The notes below the pieces were generated by a model. It saw nothing but the letters and a program-made list of their open reading frames with translations, searched no databases and had not been told where the DNA came from. A program made the position numbers and the translations under genes. This document shows, in pieces, positions 54,579 through 62,018 of a DNA stretch of 62,018 nt. This stretch comes from Pirellulaceae bacterium. Its GTDB lineage: Bacteria > Planctomycetota > Planctomycetia > Pirellulales > Pirellulaceae. The stretch spans positions 1 to 62,018 of the forward strand of contig JAALLA010000004.1 in the NCBI GenBank assembly GCA_011087765.1. Reading direction: 5' to 3'. Positions within the stretch are counted from its first letter, which is position 1, and each line of letters opens with the position of its first letter.

Positions 54579-55670
54579 CTAGTGATTTTCTCCATGGAAG
54601 AAAAATCCTAGCCCCCGTCGCAGCTCGTCAGGCAACACTGGAAGATCTGCTCGCGGAATCAAAAAAGTTGACAGCTTGAACAAATCCAGAAACACTCGGT
54701 TTTGTCGTGTAGTTGCATTAAGATAATTGTGCCCGGAAGACCCTCCTGTTCCGATCTTAGCCCCGAGCATTCGCTGCACCATCATCGCATGCCTTTGCCG
54801 CCAATTCGTGAACAATTCATCGATATCGAGCAGCAGAGTTAAATATTTAAACGGCGTGTATAGCATTGGTTCGTCACGATAAAGGTTAATAAACAGCGCT
54901 GCTAAGAACCCTTTATGGGACAATCGGAATTCGCCTTTCCCACGTAACTTTTCGAACTTTTCACGATCCAGCAACGATTCAAATTGCATACGTGACATTT
55001 CCAGGCCATTGAGCTGGAACTCTTTCTCCCGGTCACTCAAAGTTGGATTTCCCCGAATGATATCCGCATCGGAGTCGAGCATTTTATTCACAGCATGGTC
55101 GTAGGCTTCCCAAAATCGAAATTCATTAAATTCCAAAAATGGCATTCGCCCCAACCAGCCATCGGTCAGCTCCAAAAGAGATCTTTGGCTTTCCAACTCC
55201 TCGAGAGTTTGATAATCGGTGGCTGATAGTCTGGAATGGAAGAATTCTTTGTCAGCATTAATCCGATGTTCACGCTTGATCCCAAGTTGAATTTCAATCT
55301 GTTTGAATTGCACACTTTGAAATCCAGAGGCAGGAACCAGTAAGTCACGAAACTCCATAAAATCCAATGGAGTCATGGTTTCGATAATATCAATCTGCTG
55401 AATCAGTACCCGTTGAATTGATTTAATCCGAGATAGATGGTGTATCACCTGCCCCATCTTCTTGTCTTCTATAACAGGATCTTCAAAAACATTGATCACC
55501 GCCGCCAGTTCAAACAGGATTTGCTTGAACCACAGTTCATACGCCTGATGAGTGACAATAAACAACATCTCATCATGGGCGATCTGGCCTTTCTTTTCAC
55601 TCTCCAGTTCCTGCGCATTAAGAATTTTGTCGAGTTGCAGATAGTCGCTGTAATAAATACCAATTGTCAT
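54579..55670 (-). CDS. kynA: Tryptophan 2,3-dioxygenase, eukaryote-like
   Basis: TDO opens the indole ring of L-tryptophan to give N-formylkynurenine, using heme. The 363-residue protein (ATG 55670; a longer frame to 55736 is not needed) has YSDYLQLDKILNAQELES, the active-site His in THQAYELWFKQIL, ASGFQSVQF, the heme-ligand region WRQRHAMMVQRMLG and GTGGSSGHNYL. These are closer to animal TDO, as I recall it, than to bacterial TDO of about 280 residues. Heme-binding His and substrate residues look intact. No kynB or kynU is in view. Confidence 0.93.
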   Translation of the reverse strand: MTIGIYYSDYLQLDKILNAQELESEKKGQIAHDEMLFIVTHQAYELWFKQILFELAAVINVFEDPVIEDKKMGQVIHHLSRIKSIQRVLIQQIDIIETMTPLDFMEFRDLLVPASGFQSVQFKQIEIQLGIKREHRINADKEFFHSRLSATDYQTLEELESQRSLLELTDGWLGRMPFLEFNEFRFWEAYDHAVNKMLDSDADIIRGNPTLSDREKEFQLNGLEMSRMQFESLLDREKFEKLRGKGEFRLSHKGFLAALFINLYRDEPMLYTPFKYLTLLLDIDELFTNWRQRHAMMVQRMLGAKIGTGGSSGHNYLNATTRQNRVFLDLFKLSTFLIPRADLPVLPDELRRGLGFFFHGENH

Positions 55671-55840
55671 ACTTTTCTTTGTGGAAAAATTCCTTGTTGA
55701 TCCCGGCGATGCGAATACTCTCCGAACCAGGGGCACCTCCAGTCTAATGCGCGGGCTCTACAAAAGTAATAGGCTGTGGCTCAAGCAGAAACCATGAAAC
55801 GTGACGAAATCCACCATTCTCCTGGAGCTTGCCATTCAGC

Positions 55841-55874
55841 AAAAGAAAAAGACGACGGCTTTCACCGTCGTCTT
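55841..55874 (-). terminator. Terminator of the Gfo/Idh gene
   Basis: AAGACGACGG (55849-55858) and CCGTCGTCTT (55865-55874) form a perfect 10-bp stem with a 6-nt loop. On the minus strand it is followed by TTTTTCTTTT, the form of an intrinsic terminator, 36 bp after the stop at 55910. It separates the Gfo/Idh gene from the tryptophan dioxygenase gene. Confidence 0.88.
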
Positions 55875-55909
55875 GCTGATTACTTAAACGCATACTCTGT
55901 TATCGAGCA

Positions 55910-57226
55910 TTACCATTCACTACCTGGCCGAGCTACTTTATCGGGAACATAATTTTCGGCGTTATAAATATCATCCGGCCCCAGTCTCTTTTCAGACTTC
56001 ATGAAATCTTCCCACATGATCTTCTTACCAGTGTAGGCAGCATCGCGTCCAATCAAAGCCATCAACGTACTGTAACTCATGTAAGTTCCATTGTTGATTG
56101 GCTTACCTTCACGAATACTTCGAAAGAGGTGCTGATGCTCCACATCATACATACTTGGATTGCGTTTCTTATGAGAAACCTTGCCGTCCTCGTTGATGAT
56201 CTGGCCTTTGAGAATCTTTGCGGTCCCCTTGGTACCGACAATATGATCCTCGGTTTCATTGAAACACCCCGCCATCTGACGGCAATAAGTATGAGCTTTA
56301 ACATCGCTATCTTCCCACTCAAAAACAGTGGAGAAATGATCGTACACATTCCCCCACTTCTCATTCGTTCGGACCAGTCGCCCACCCGTGGCATAGCAGC
56401 TAACCGGCGGAATATCATCCATCAACCACAGAGCCTTGTCGATCGAATGAATGTGCTGCTCAGCGATATGATCGCCTGAGAGCCAGTTAAAATACAGCCA
56501 GTTTCGCAACTGGTATTCCATCGGTGACCACTTCCTGAATTCTTTGGTCTCTGGATTAGTTGTACCTTCACCGCGATGCCATAGCGTACCGGTTAAGTAA
56601 TTTTCTTGAATCGATTTAACTTCACCGATCTCACCGTTCTTAATCCGACTAATCATATCGTTAACGCCAAGATCGTATCTCCAGCAAAGACCAGAGACAA
56701 CGCTTTGCCCGTTGGCCGCCGCTTTTTTGCAAGACTCCATCACCGACCGTACACCGGGAACATCAACTCCGACAGGTTTCTCGCAGAAGACATGTTTTCC
56801 GGCGTCGACTGCCGCTTTCAATTGCATCGGACGAAAGTAAGGCGGAGTTGCAAGAATGACAACATCGACATCGCTGGCAACTAAATTCTTGTAACAATCC
56901 ACTCCATCAAACATGTGATCCTTGTCGACGTTGAATCGGTCAGGGAGTTGCTTAGACAGTGATTTTGCGCAAGACGCTATCCGATCGGGAAAAGCATCAG
57001 CCAAAGCGGTCACGGACGTGTTGGAGTCGGCATTGGTTGCGTTTAAAACCGCTCCCGTCCCTCGACCTCCACAACCAATCAAACCAATCTTCAATTTGTC
57101 GTTATCGCTATTGTGATACCCAAAAACTGGCTTCGGAATCATTGAGGATCCAATGGTGCCCGCAGCGGCAACTTTGGCAGAAGTCGACATAAACTTGCGG
57201 CGATCTGGTTTCGAATTCGACGGCAT
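55910..57226 (-). CDS. Tat-exported Gfo/Idh/MocA family oxidoreductase
   Basis: The 438-residue protein has a Tat signal (RRKFMSTSAKVAAAGTIGSS), then a Rossmann motif IGLIGCGGRGTGAVLNA, the family's CEKPVGVD and an MSYSTLMALIGRDAAYTGK tail. It should oxidise or reduce a sugar with bound NAD(P) outside the cytoplasm, or hold the cofactor before export. Such Tat-exported members are abundant in planctomycetes. It has its own strong terminator, so is probably monocistronic at its 3' end. Confidence 0.95.
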   Translation of the reverse strand: MPSNSKPDRRKFMSTSAKVAAAGTIGSSMIPKPVFGYHNSDNDKLKIGLIGCGGRGTGAVLNATNADSNTSVTALADAFPDRIASCAKSLSKQLPDRFNVDKDHMFDGVDCYKNLVASDVDVVILATPPYFRPMQLKAAVDAGKHVFCEKPVGVDVPGVRSVMESCKKAAANGQSVVSGLCWRYDLGVNDMISRIKNGEIGEVKSIQENYLTGTLWHRGEGTTNPETKEFRKWSPMEYQLRNWLYFNWLSGDHIAEQHIHSIDKALWLMDDIPPVSCYATGGRLVRTNEKWGNVYDHFSTVFEWEDSDVKAHTYCRQMAGCFNETEDHIVGTKGTAKILKGQIINEDGKVSHKKRNPSMYDVEHQHLFRSIREGKPINNGTYMSYSTLMALIGRDAAYTGKKIMWEDFMKSEKRLGPDDIYNAENYVPDKVARPGSEW

Positions 57227-57378
57227 CTTTTAACTCCGTAAAGCAATAAAATCACATGGTTTAATTAATAAAAACTTCCAACGTCACTTGATCATAACCA
57301 CCACGGAATATCCGACGCAAGTGATTCATCGAACTCTGGGCAGCAAAAACAAGAACCTTGTTCAAACTGTTAATTTCT

Positions 57379-58518
57379 CTACCTCAAGTCACGTATATAA
57401 GCGATAAACTGAGGATCTAATTCGGCGAGACCTTCCCCAAAAATACGCTCAAAATGAGCAATCCGTTCCTCAGGCGTGTAGCTCACAAGAGCTTTATTCT
57501 TTGACATAAACTCGAGGTATGCCACGTATTGATCTGATTTCTTATTGAATAAAAAATGATTAAACGCCCAGGCCTCCGCATAGGCATCATCAACTGAATC
57601 CGGATTTCGCAAACGCTCATCCGTAGCTAACAACGTTCTCAACGAATCAGCCGGTCGATTGGCAAGGTATTTTCGAAAACGATTCAACCGCAGCTCAAAC
57701 ACTTTCCCCGGCACCCGCCAACCTATCTTGCTGCGAAAATCGGGAGCCTCAAAAAACATCGCAATCCCTTCGTTCAACCATAACGGAGTTTCTGCAAATC
57801 GCGTCTGCAATCCACGGTTGAACATCAACTGATGAGTCGCCTCATGAATAATTGTGGCTACTAAAAAGGTTGAATTCGGATTCTGCAAAACCCGCTCAAT
57901 GTTCCTACTGGTTAAAGGCTGATTCGGGTTACGCTGATCTGCCGTCAGATCATAGAGCGCAATTCTATTAGTCTGCAGGTTATAGTAAGCTTCCATGGTT
58001 TGACCAGGGCCCAGTTCCCGGTCAACGTATTGTTGGTATTGAGCTTTGGAACCAAACACAATCGCAATCAAAGGGTACTTAGGATCGCTTAGCTTAAATT
58101 TTTTCTTCTTTTCCCAAAACGTTTCAAACGCACGATATAAGCGACTCTCGTAGAGCCCGCTGATCCAGCGGGCAAACGCAACTTCATTCTGATACGCAAT
58201 GACATAGTGTTTTGTTTCGTAGATTCGAAATCCAGCAGGAAGTTCTTTCAACAAACGTTGGCCTACTGCTTTAAAAGAAAGCGCCGGACTCGGTTTTTCA
58301 CTATCGACGCGTGCTTTTATTTGCTGAGGTTCTACAAACCAAATTTTGCCGTCAACCTCTCGGAAATAGAGGCTATTATCCTTCGCTTCAATTAAAATCT
58401 CGCCCTCGAGTTGCACCTCTTTTCCATTGACTAACAACGTAAGTGAGTCCGCTGCGACGCTGCCGCAACAATTCGCAAACGCAAACAATGCAATCATGAT
58501 TAGCTGCCGAAAGTACAT
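57379..58518 (-). CDS. DUF1570 metallopeptidase-like exported protein
   Basis: The 379-residue protein (ATG 58518, with GGTGAGG 7 bp upstream; the frame to 58614 would overlap the permease) has a signal peptide (MIALFAFANCCGSVAA). Residues about 250-275 hold IIHEATHQLMFNRG, a HExxH zinc motif, and WLNEGIAMFFE about 20 residues on, with the third Glu ligand, as in gluzincins. It is likely an envelope protease; substrate unknown. It begins 28 bp after the permease stop, so may be in the same operon. Confidence 0.9.
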   Translation of the reverse strand: MYFRQLIMIALFAFANCCGSVAADSLTLLVNGKEVQLEGEILIEAKDNSLYFREVDGKIWFVEPQQIKARVDSEKPSPALSFKAVGQRLLKELPAGFRIYETKHYVIAYQNEVAFARWISGLYESRLYRAFETFWEKKKKFKLSDPKYPLIAIVFGSKAQYQQYVDRELGPGQTMEAYYNLQTNRIALYDLTADQRNPNQPLTSRNIERVLQNPNSTFLVATIIHEATHQLMFNRGLQTRFAETPLWLNEGIAMFFEAPDFRSKIGWRVPGKVFELRLNRFRKYLANRPADSLRTLLATDERLRNPDSVDDAYAEAWAFNHFLFNKKSDQYVAYLEFMSKNKALVSYTPEERIAHFERIFGEGLAELDPQFIAYIRDLR

Positions 58519-58546
58519 CGATTCAACCTCACCAAGAACACTATGA

Positions 58547-60166
58547 TTAATTTCGCCCGCTAAGTCTCTGATTCCAACGAACCACCCACCAACCCGCGGC
58601 AGAAATCCCAACAATCACCAACACAGTGACAATCGTAATCCCCGCCGTCAATTCGTTAACGCCAGCATGCAAATCCCCCAACATTTTTCGCGGGACAGTA
58701 TCCATTCCCGCAGGGCGAACCATTTGCGAAGCAGACAACTCACCAAAGCAACAGGCAAAAGTAATCAACCAGCACCCCAGCAGCGGCAGCCAATTTGCCT
58801 TGATACCTAACGAAAGGTACCTGGTTATTTTTCCAGCACCCTCAACACGGGCACTCTCCAATGCATCCTCCGGAATTTTTCGGAACACAAACCATACTAC
58901 CAGCGCACCTAACGGCCAACAAAATATAAAATTAGCAAGCACGGGGGCGAACACAGTGTAATTGAACAACCACACGAACCACCGGCCGTCCGCCGCCCCA
59001 GTCACCGAGGCGATCACTGTCCCCAACAAGGGTCCAGGCACGGCAAAGGACACAGCAAGCGTCACTGCAAATAGCAGTTGAACCCAAGCAAACCTTCGTC
59101 CCATCGAGCTGATCCAAGTCGCTAACAACAGAATCATGCTCGCCGAGGCAAAAGCGATGATAGTGGACCAAATAAATTCATCTTGATAGTCAAAACAAGC
59201 TCGCCGGATCGCCGAAAAACACTGGACAACCGAGTACCCCTGCGTTGGCACTCCCTCCACCGGACGGACATAAAAACACGCCCGGAGAACAACGTTTCCG
59301 ATCGGAATTAAGAAGGCAACAACCACCAACCCAAGGCCTGCCAGATTCTTCGTAAATCCATTGCGCTCGACTCTTCCAGCGCGGAACCCTCCAGCCTCAT
59401 ACTCCGTTTGCGTTACTGCAAAAAACAAGACCATCGAAAGTGCAATCAACACCGCCAGCATACTAAGCGTTAATCCGTAACTAACACCGCCCACCCCAAC
59501 TTCAAGACCCGTGACGCCCGCCGAGGTACCGGCCAGTGAGTAACCTAAATATATCTGTTCAGCTAGAGTGCCAATTTGATAAAGGTCCGTTACGGCAATC
59601 TCCCGGGAACAGGCTACGACAACCCATAAAAATGCCAGCACGCCCAACGGCCAGAAACGAACAATCGTCACGCTCCAAAACACACGAAAAGACGAAGCAT
59701 CTAACAGGGCTTGTTCTTCAAAAACGCGTCCCCCCAAACTCAAACCCACTAGAAAAATAATGGCGACTTGAGATGATGCTGCAATTCCGTGAATCCAACT
59801 TGCAGCCCACCATCCAGGAATAAGAGGAACTAGAATTTGCCCCTGAACAGAAGTCAGCCAGCCTAACTTTCCAAAAGCAGCATCCCACGCACTAACATGG
59901 ATAAACATGGGAATGAACAAACTGGCGACCGTCCCCAGCAGAACGATAGTTGAGATCCATCCTTTCCCCGTGCAAACCCACGCGGTCAAGATTCCCAAAG
60001 GCAGCGCGATTCCGAATGCGCAAAATCCAAGCCCGAATGTTCGAATCGCTAATAAACGCTCGCTCGGCGAAGATGAAAAAAATGCGAGCCAAATACCGAG
60101 CAAAACTGCCAAGCAAAAGATGCCAGGCACGAGCCCTCGCGTCATTGTTATTTGCTTGAAGTTCAT
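58547..60166 (-). CDS. ABC transporter permease with two permease modules
   Basis: The 539-residue protein has about 12 membrane helices in two halves, the layout of FbpB/ThiP-type permeases for iron or thiamine. EAA-loop-like segments lie near FEEQALLDASSFR (first half) and EDALESARVEGAG (second half), which bind the ATPase. No ATPase or solute-binding protein is next to it in this window, so its substrate and partner are unknown. It is 65 bp after the CotH gene. The ATG at 60166 gives a normal first TM. Confidence 0.88.
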   Translation of the reverse strand: MNFKQITMTRGLVPGIFCLAVLLGIWLAFFSSSPSERLLAIRTFGLGFCAFGIALPLGILTAWVCTGKGWISTIVLLGTVASLFIPMFIHVSAWDAAFGKLGWLTSVQGQILVPLIPGWWAASWIHGIAASSQVAIIFLVGLSLGGRVFEEQALLDASSFRVFWSVTIVRFWPLGVLAFLWVVVACSREIAVTDLYQIGTLAEQIYLGYSLAGTSAGVTGLEVGVGGVSYGLTLSMLAVLIALSMVLFFAVTQTEYEAGGFRAGRVERNGFTKNLAGLGLVVVAFLIPIGNVVLRACFYVRPVEGVPTQGYSVVQCFSAIRRACFDYQDEFIWSTIIAFASASMILLLATWISSMGRRFAWVQLLFAVTLAVSFAVPGPLLGTVIASVTGAADGRWFVWLFNYTVFAPVLANFIFCWPLGALVVWFVFRKIPEDALESARVEGAGKITRYLSLGIKANWLPLLGCWLITFACCFGELSASQMVRPAGMDTVPRKMLGDLHAGVNELTAGITIVTVLVIVGISAAGWWVVRWNQRLSGRN

Positions 60167-60231
60167 GAAACCATTTCAAACTCATTGAACACAATCGCTG
60201 TCACCGAAGTACGGCTCTCAATAGCGATTGT

Positions 60232-61980
60232 TTATTTTTCCAAACCACGCAAATATTCAACGACCTTCTTGCGATCTTCAGATACTTTTTTTAGATCTAA
60301 ATCAAGATCAAGCATGCGGTCGACCATTTTCATGAAATCGGCAACCTCAGAAAATTCCTGAGAAGCAATTTGAACCGCCGTCGCACCGTCTCGGTTTTTC
60401 ACCTGAACATTAGCACCGTGCTCTACCAGCAACCGCACAATCTCAAGCCGCCCTAAAAACGCAGCGCTATGAATCACCGCATTCCGGTCACGCGACATCG
60501 CATTGACATTTGCTTTATTTTCAACCAGGTACTTAGCAACTTCGAATTGTCCTCCAAGCGCTGCCATAATCAGCGGAGTCGTTCCGTCGCCATTGGATTG
60601 GTCTAAATCACGACCGCTCTTTTTCCATTCCTTCAATAATTTCATGTCGCCATTCTTAGCCGCCATCCAAACATCTGGGTTTGACTTTTTCGAACTGCGC
60701 CGCCGATCGCCCCACGACTCTGTAATGACAACCGCGTCGCCAGGATCACGTGACCACTCCGGCATTCCATCCGCCATTTCGGAATCAATCTCCTCACGTC
60801 TTGTTTTTATAAAGGACTGAACACTCCGTGTGCTGTACCGTCGCTTTTGGGAATCGGACAGAAACGGGCGAACTAACTCCTCGATCCGATCTACTTCCGC
60901 CAACAAGGCATCCTCATCCCAATGCTCCTCCAGCAATTTCACCAACGTTTTGCGGTAACGTTCACGAGAATCTGGATTTTGATAGAGTCGATGTGCAAGA
61001 ATACCTTTCGTCTTAACGCAAAGTGGCAATCTTGGATCGCGATCGACCATACTGAATTTTTGAAACATACAATCGCCGCCCCATGGAATAAAGTAGATTT
61101 TATTATCCAAGCGATTGACATAAAAAAAGAAGTTATTGCGATTCCCAGAGTATCCATCCCAAAAACCCAACAAACTCTCGATCGCCCAAAACTGATAAAA
61201 CTCGTCCATGGCAACAAGCTCTTTCATCGCAGACTCAGCATCAAAGGTTTCAAACGACTTGCCTTCAGGCAATTTCACCGCTTCGATTAACTTTTCAATC
61301 TGTTTTCTTCCATAATCCTTTTTCCCGAACTTACGATCAAAACTAGCTCCCCAGTCTTGATGAAAATCGGCAACGGTCCCTTCGTATAGCGTGCCTTCCG
61401 AATTCCCAAAACTACTGTCAACGAGCGATTTCTTGGCTGATTCCACGTGACTGTAAACGCCAAGATCTTTTCCGTTCAACGTAATCTTCGCAAACGCACA
61501 ACGCGGAGCAGGCAACCCAGCTCCCCGAAAAAATGAATATCCCATGTACTGACTAAGCAGTGTTGTGTCCTGCTGGTTGTTATTAAGCGTCAATGTAGAC
61601 AACTCGCCAATACTAGCCGTTTTGTTTTTGTAATCGAGCTTAATTTTGAACGAAGGGCGACTGGTGCTTTGCGAACCGATGAACCCTTTCTTCCGAAGTC
61701 CCACCTCTTTAAATTTTACTCCGTCAATAGTGACATCAGCTTTAACATACTCGTAAGGTGATTCTACGAGGCCAAACTGACGCTCCGCCCCCAGCTCAGT
61801 TCTTATATCCCGCGTGACGTAACGAATCGACTCCCAGTCTTCCGGGTCAACATCGATCTCAACCTTCAGCACTCGATCCGTCGGGAACACCCCATCTACG
61901 GTCAATTCTTGAGCGTTCACCACCGCGGACAGCAAACAAAATACAGCCGAGATAACCGGCATTAGTCGCATCGCATTCAT
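60232..61980 (-). CDS. Secreted CotH-kinase domain protein with ankyrin repeats
   Basis: The 582-residue protein has a signal peptide (about 1-23, cleavage near VNAQ). Residues about 30-400 form a CotH domain: LRKKGFIGSQSTSRPSFKIK, then FWAIESLLGFWDGYSGNRNN and FIPWGGDCMFQ, with the Asp residues that bind metal-ATP in spore-coat kinase CotH. After a linker, three to four ankyrin repeats (DGTTPLIMAALGGQFEVAKYL; NAVIHSAAFLGRLEIVRLL; DGATAVQIASQEFSEVADFM, each given in part) form a binding scaffold. A secreted kinase that phosphorylates an envelope protein is possible. The gene is complete. Confidence 0.9.
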   Translation of the reverse strand: MNAMRLMPVISAVFCLLSAVVNAQELTVDGVFPTDRVLKVEIDVDPEDWESIRYVTRDIRTELGAERQFGLVESPYEYVKADVTIDGVKFKEVGLRKKGFIGSQSTSRPSFKIKLDYKNKTASIGELSTLTLNNNQQDTTLLSQYMGYSFFRGAGLPAPRCAFAKITLNGKDLGVYSHVESAKKSLVDSSFGNSEGTLYEGTVADFHQDWGASFDRKFGKKDYGRKQIEKLIEAVKLPEGKSFETFDAESAMKELVAMDEFYQFWAIESLLGFWDGYSGNRNNFFFYVNRLDNKIYFIPWGGDCMFQKFSMVDRDPRLPLCVKTKGILAHRLYQNPDSRERYRKTLVKLLEEHWDEDALLAEVDRIEELVRPFLSDSQKRRYSTRSVQSFIKTRREEIDSEMADGMPEWSRDPGDAVVITESWGDRRRSSKKSNPDVWMAAKNGDMKLLKEWKKSGRDLDQSNGDGTTPLIMAALGGQFEVAKYLVENKANVNAMSRDRNAVIHSAAFLGRLEIVRLLVEHGANVQVKNRDGATAVQIASQEFSEVADFMKMVDRMLDLDLDLKKVSEDRKKVVEYLRGLEK

Positions 61981-62018
61981 AGCTATCCATCTCTCTTAAG
62001 CGTGGTTTAAAAAGCGGC

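Noticed and set aside
1-62018. CRISPR arrays, tRNA genes and insertion sequences
   Set aside because: I read the gaps on both strands and found no spaced direct repeats, no T-loop GGTTCGAATCC-type sequences in a cloverleaf setting, and no transposase-like protein.

Overview
The window looks like a chromosomal segment of a planctomycete, probably near Pirellulaceae/Rhodopirellula. This rests on family content rather than a marker-gene tree. It carries a DUF1559 prepilin-like protein with an H-x9-DG tail next to a small carboxypeptidase-regulatory-like lipoprotein, a DUF1080 secreted protein, a Tat-exported Gfo/Idh/MocA oxidoreductase, a DUF1570 metallopeptidase-like protein, a NatB permease fused to a CPBP protease, and several lipoproteins of no known family. 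No tRNA, rRNA, insertion sequence, phage gene or CRISPR array was seen. The one structural RNA recognised is RNase P RNA.

Layout. 0-12.6 kb: the tail of a glycosylasparaginase-like gene, a secreted calcineurin-like phosphoesterase, folE, an AAA+ ATPase, a NatA/NatB-type ABC pair, a cytosine/adenosine-deaminase-type amidohydrolase, a THUMP-like methyltransferase and two unknown genes. 12.6-14.6 kb: dnaA behind a 420-bp region with a good sigma70-like promoter and two imperfect DnaA boxes. 14.8-18.3 kb: an MsbA-like ABC exporter and a GT4 glycosyltransferase. 18.7-23.9 kb: two convergent units, a GcvT-like protein with an FAD oxidoreductase on the plus strand, and an OleB-like alpha/beta hydrolase, a CitG-like protein and a PTPS/QueD-like enzyme on the minus strand. 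24.1-37.6 kb: a surface-glycan region with two methyltransferases (minus strand), a GT-A-type glycosyltransferase, a capsule-type glycosyltransferase, a full CMP-pseudaminic acid pathway (pseB, pseC, pseF, a pseG-pseH fusion, pseI), a second MsbA-like exporter and a D-arabinose-5-phosphate isomerase.

38.2-44.8 kb: the DUF1559 prepilin and its lipoprotein partner, both followed by clear terminator hairpins, then a double-CDGSH iron-sulfur protein, a prepilin-peptidase-like protein with an apparently broken active site, an SDR, lipoproteins and rnpB. 44.9-53.3 kb: mutS, a Wzc-like tyrosine autokinase with a Tyr/Gly tail, a HEAT-repeat lipoprotein, an archaeal-type (DacZ-like) diadenylate cyclase and nnrE. 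53.5-62 kb: an FmdB-type zinc ribbon, a DUF1080 protein, a eukaryote-type tryptophan 2,3-dioxygenase, Gfo/Idh, DUF1570, a two-module ABC permease and a secreted CotH kinase with ankyrin repeats.

How the genes may work together. The strongest system is the surface glycan locus. It makes CMP-pseudaminic acid, has nearby glycosyltransferases and methyltransferases that could assemble and decorate a glycan, and has two paralogous ABC exporters with an unusual extracytoplasmic insertion. The Wzc-like kinase at 48-50 kb could govern chain length for the same or another polysaccharide. A second theme is pterin and one-carbon chemistry (folE, PTPS, CitG-like, GcvT-like), which could be part of tetrahydromethanopterin or folate metabolism; that link is inferred from gene content. 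Start codons were moved inward from the longest frame where a later ATG, a Shine-Dalgarno site or a signal peptide fits better.
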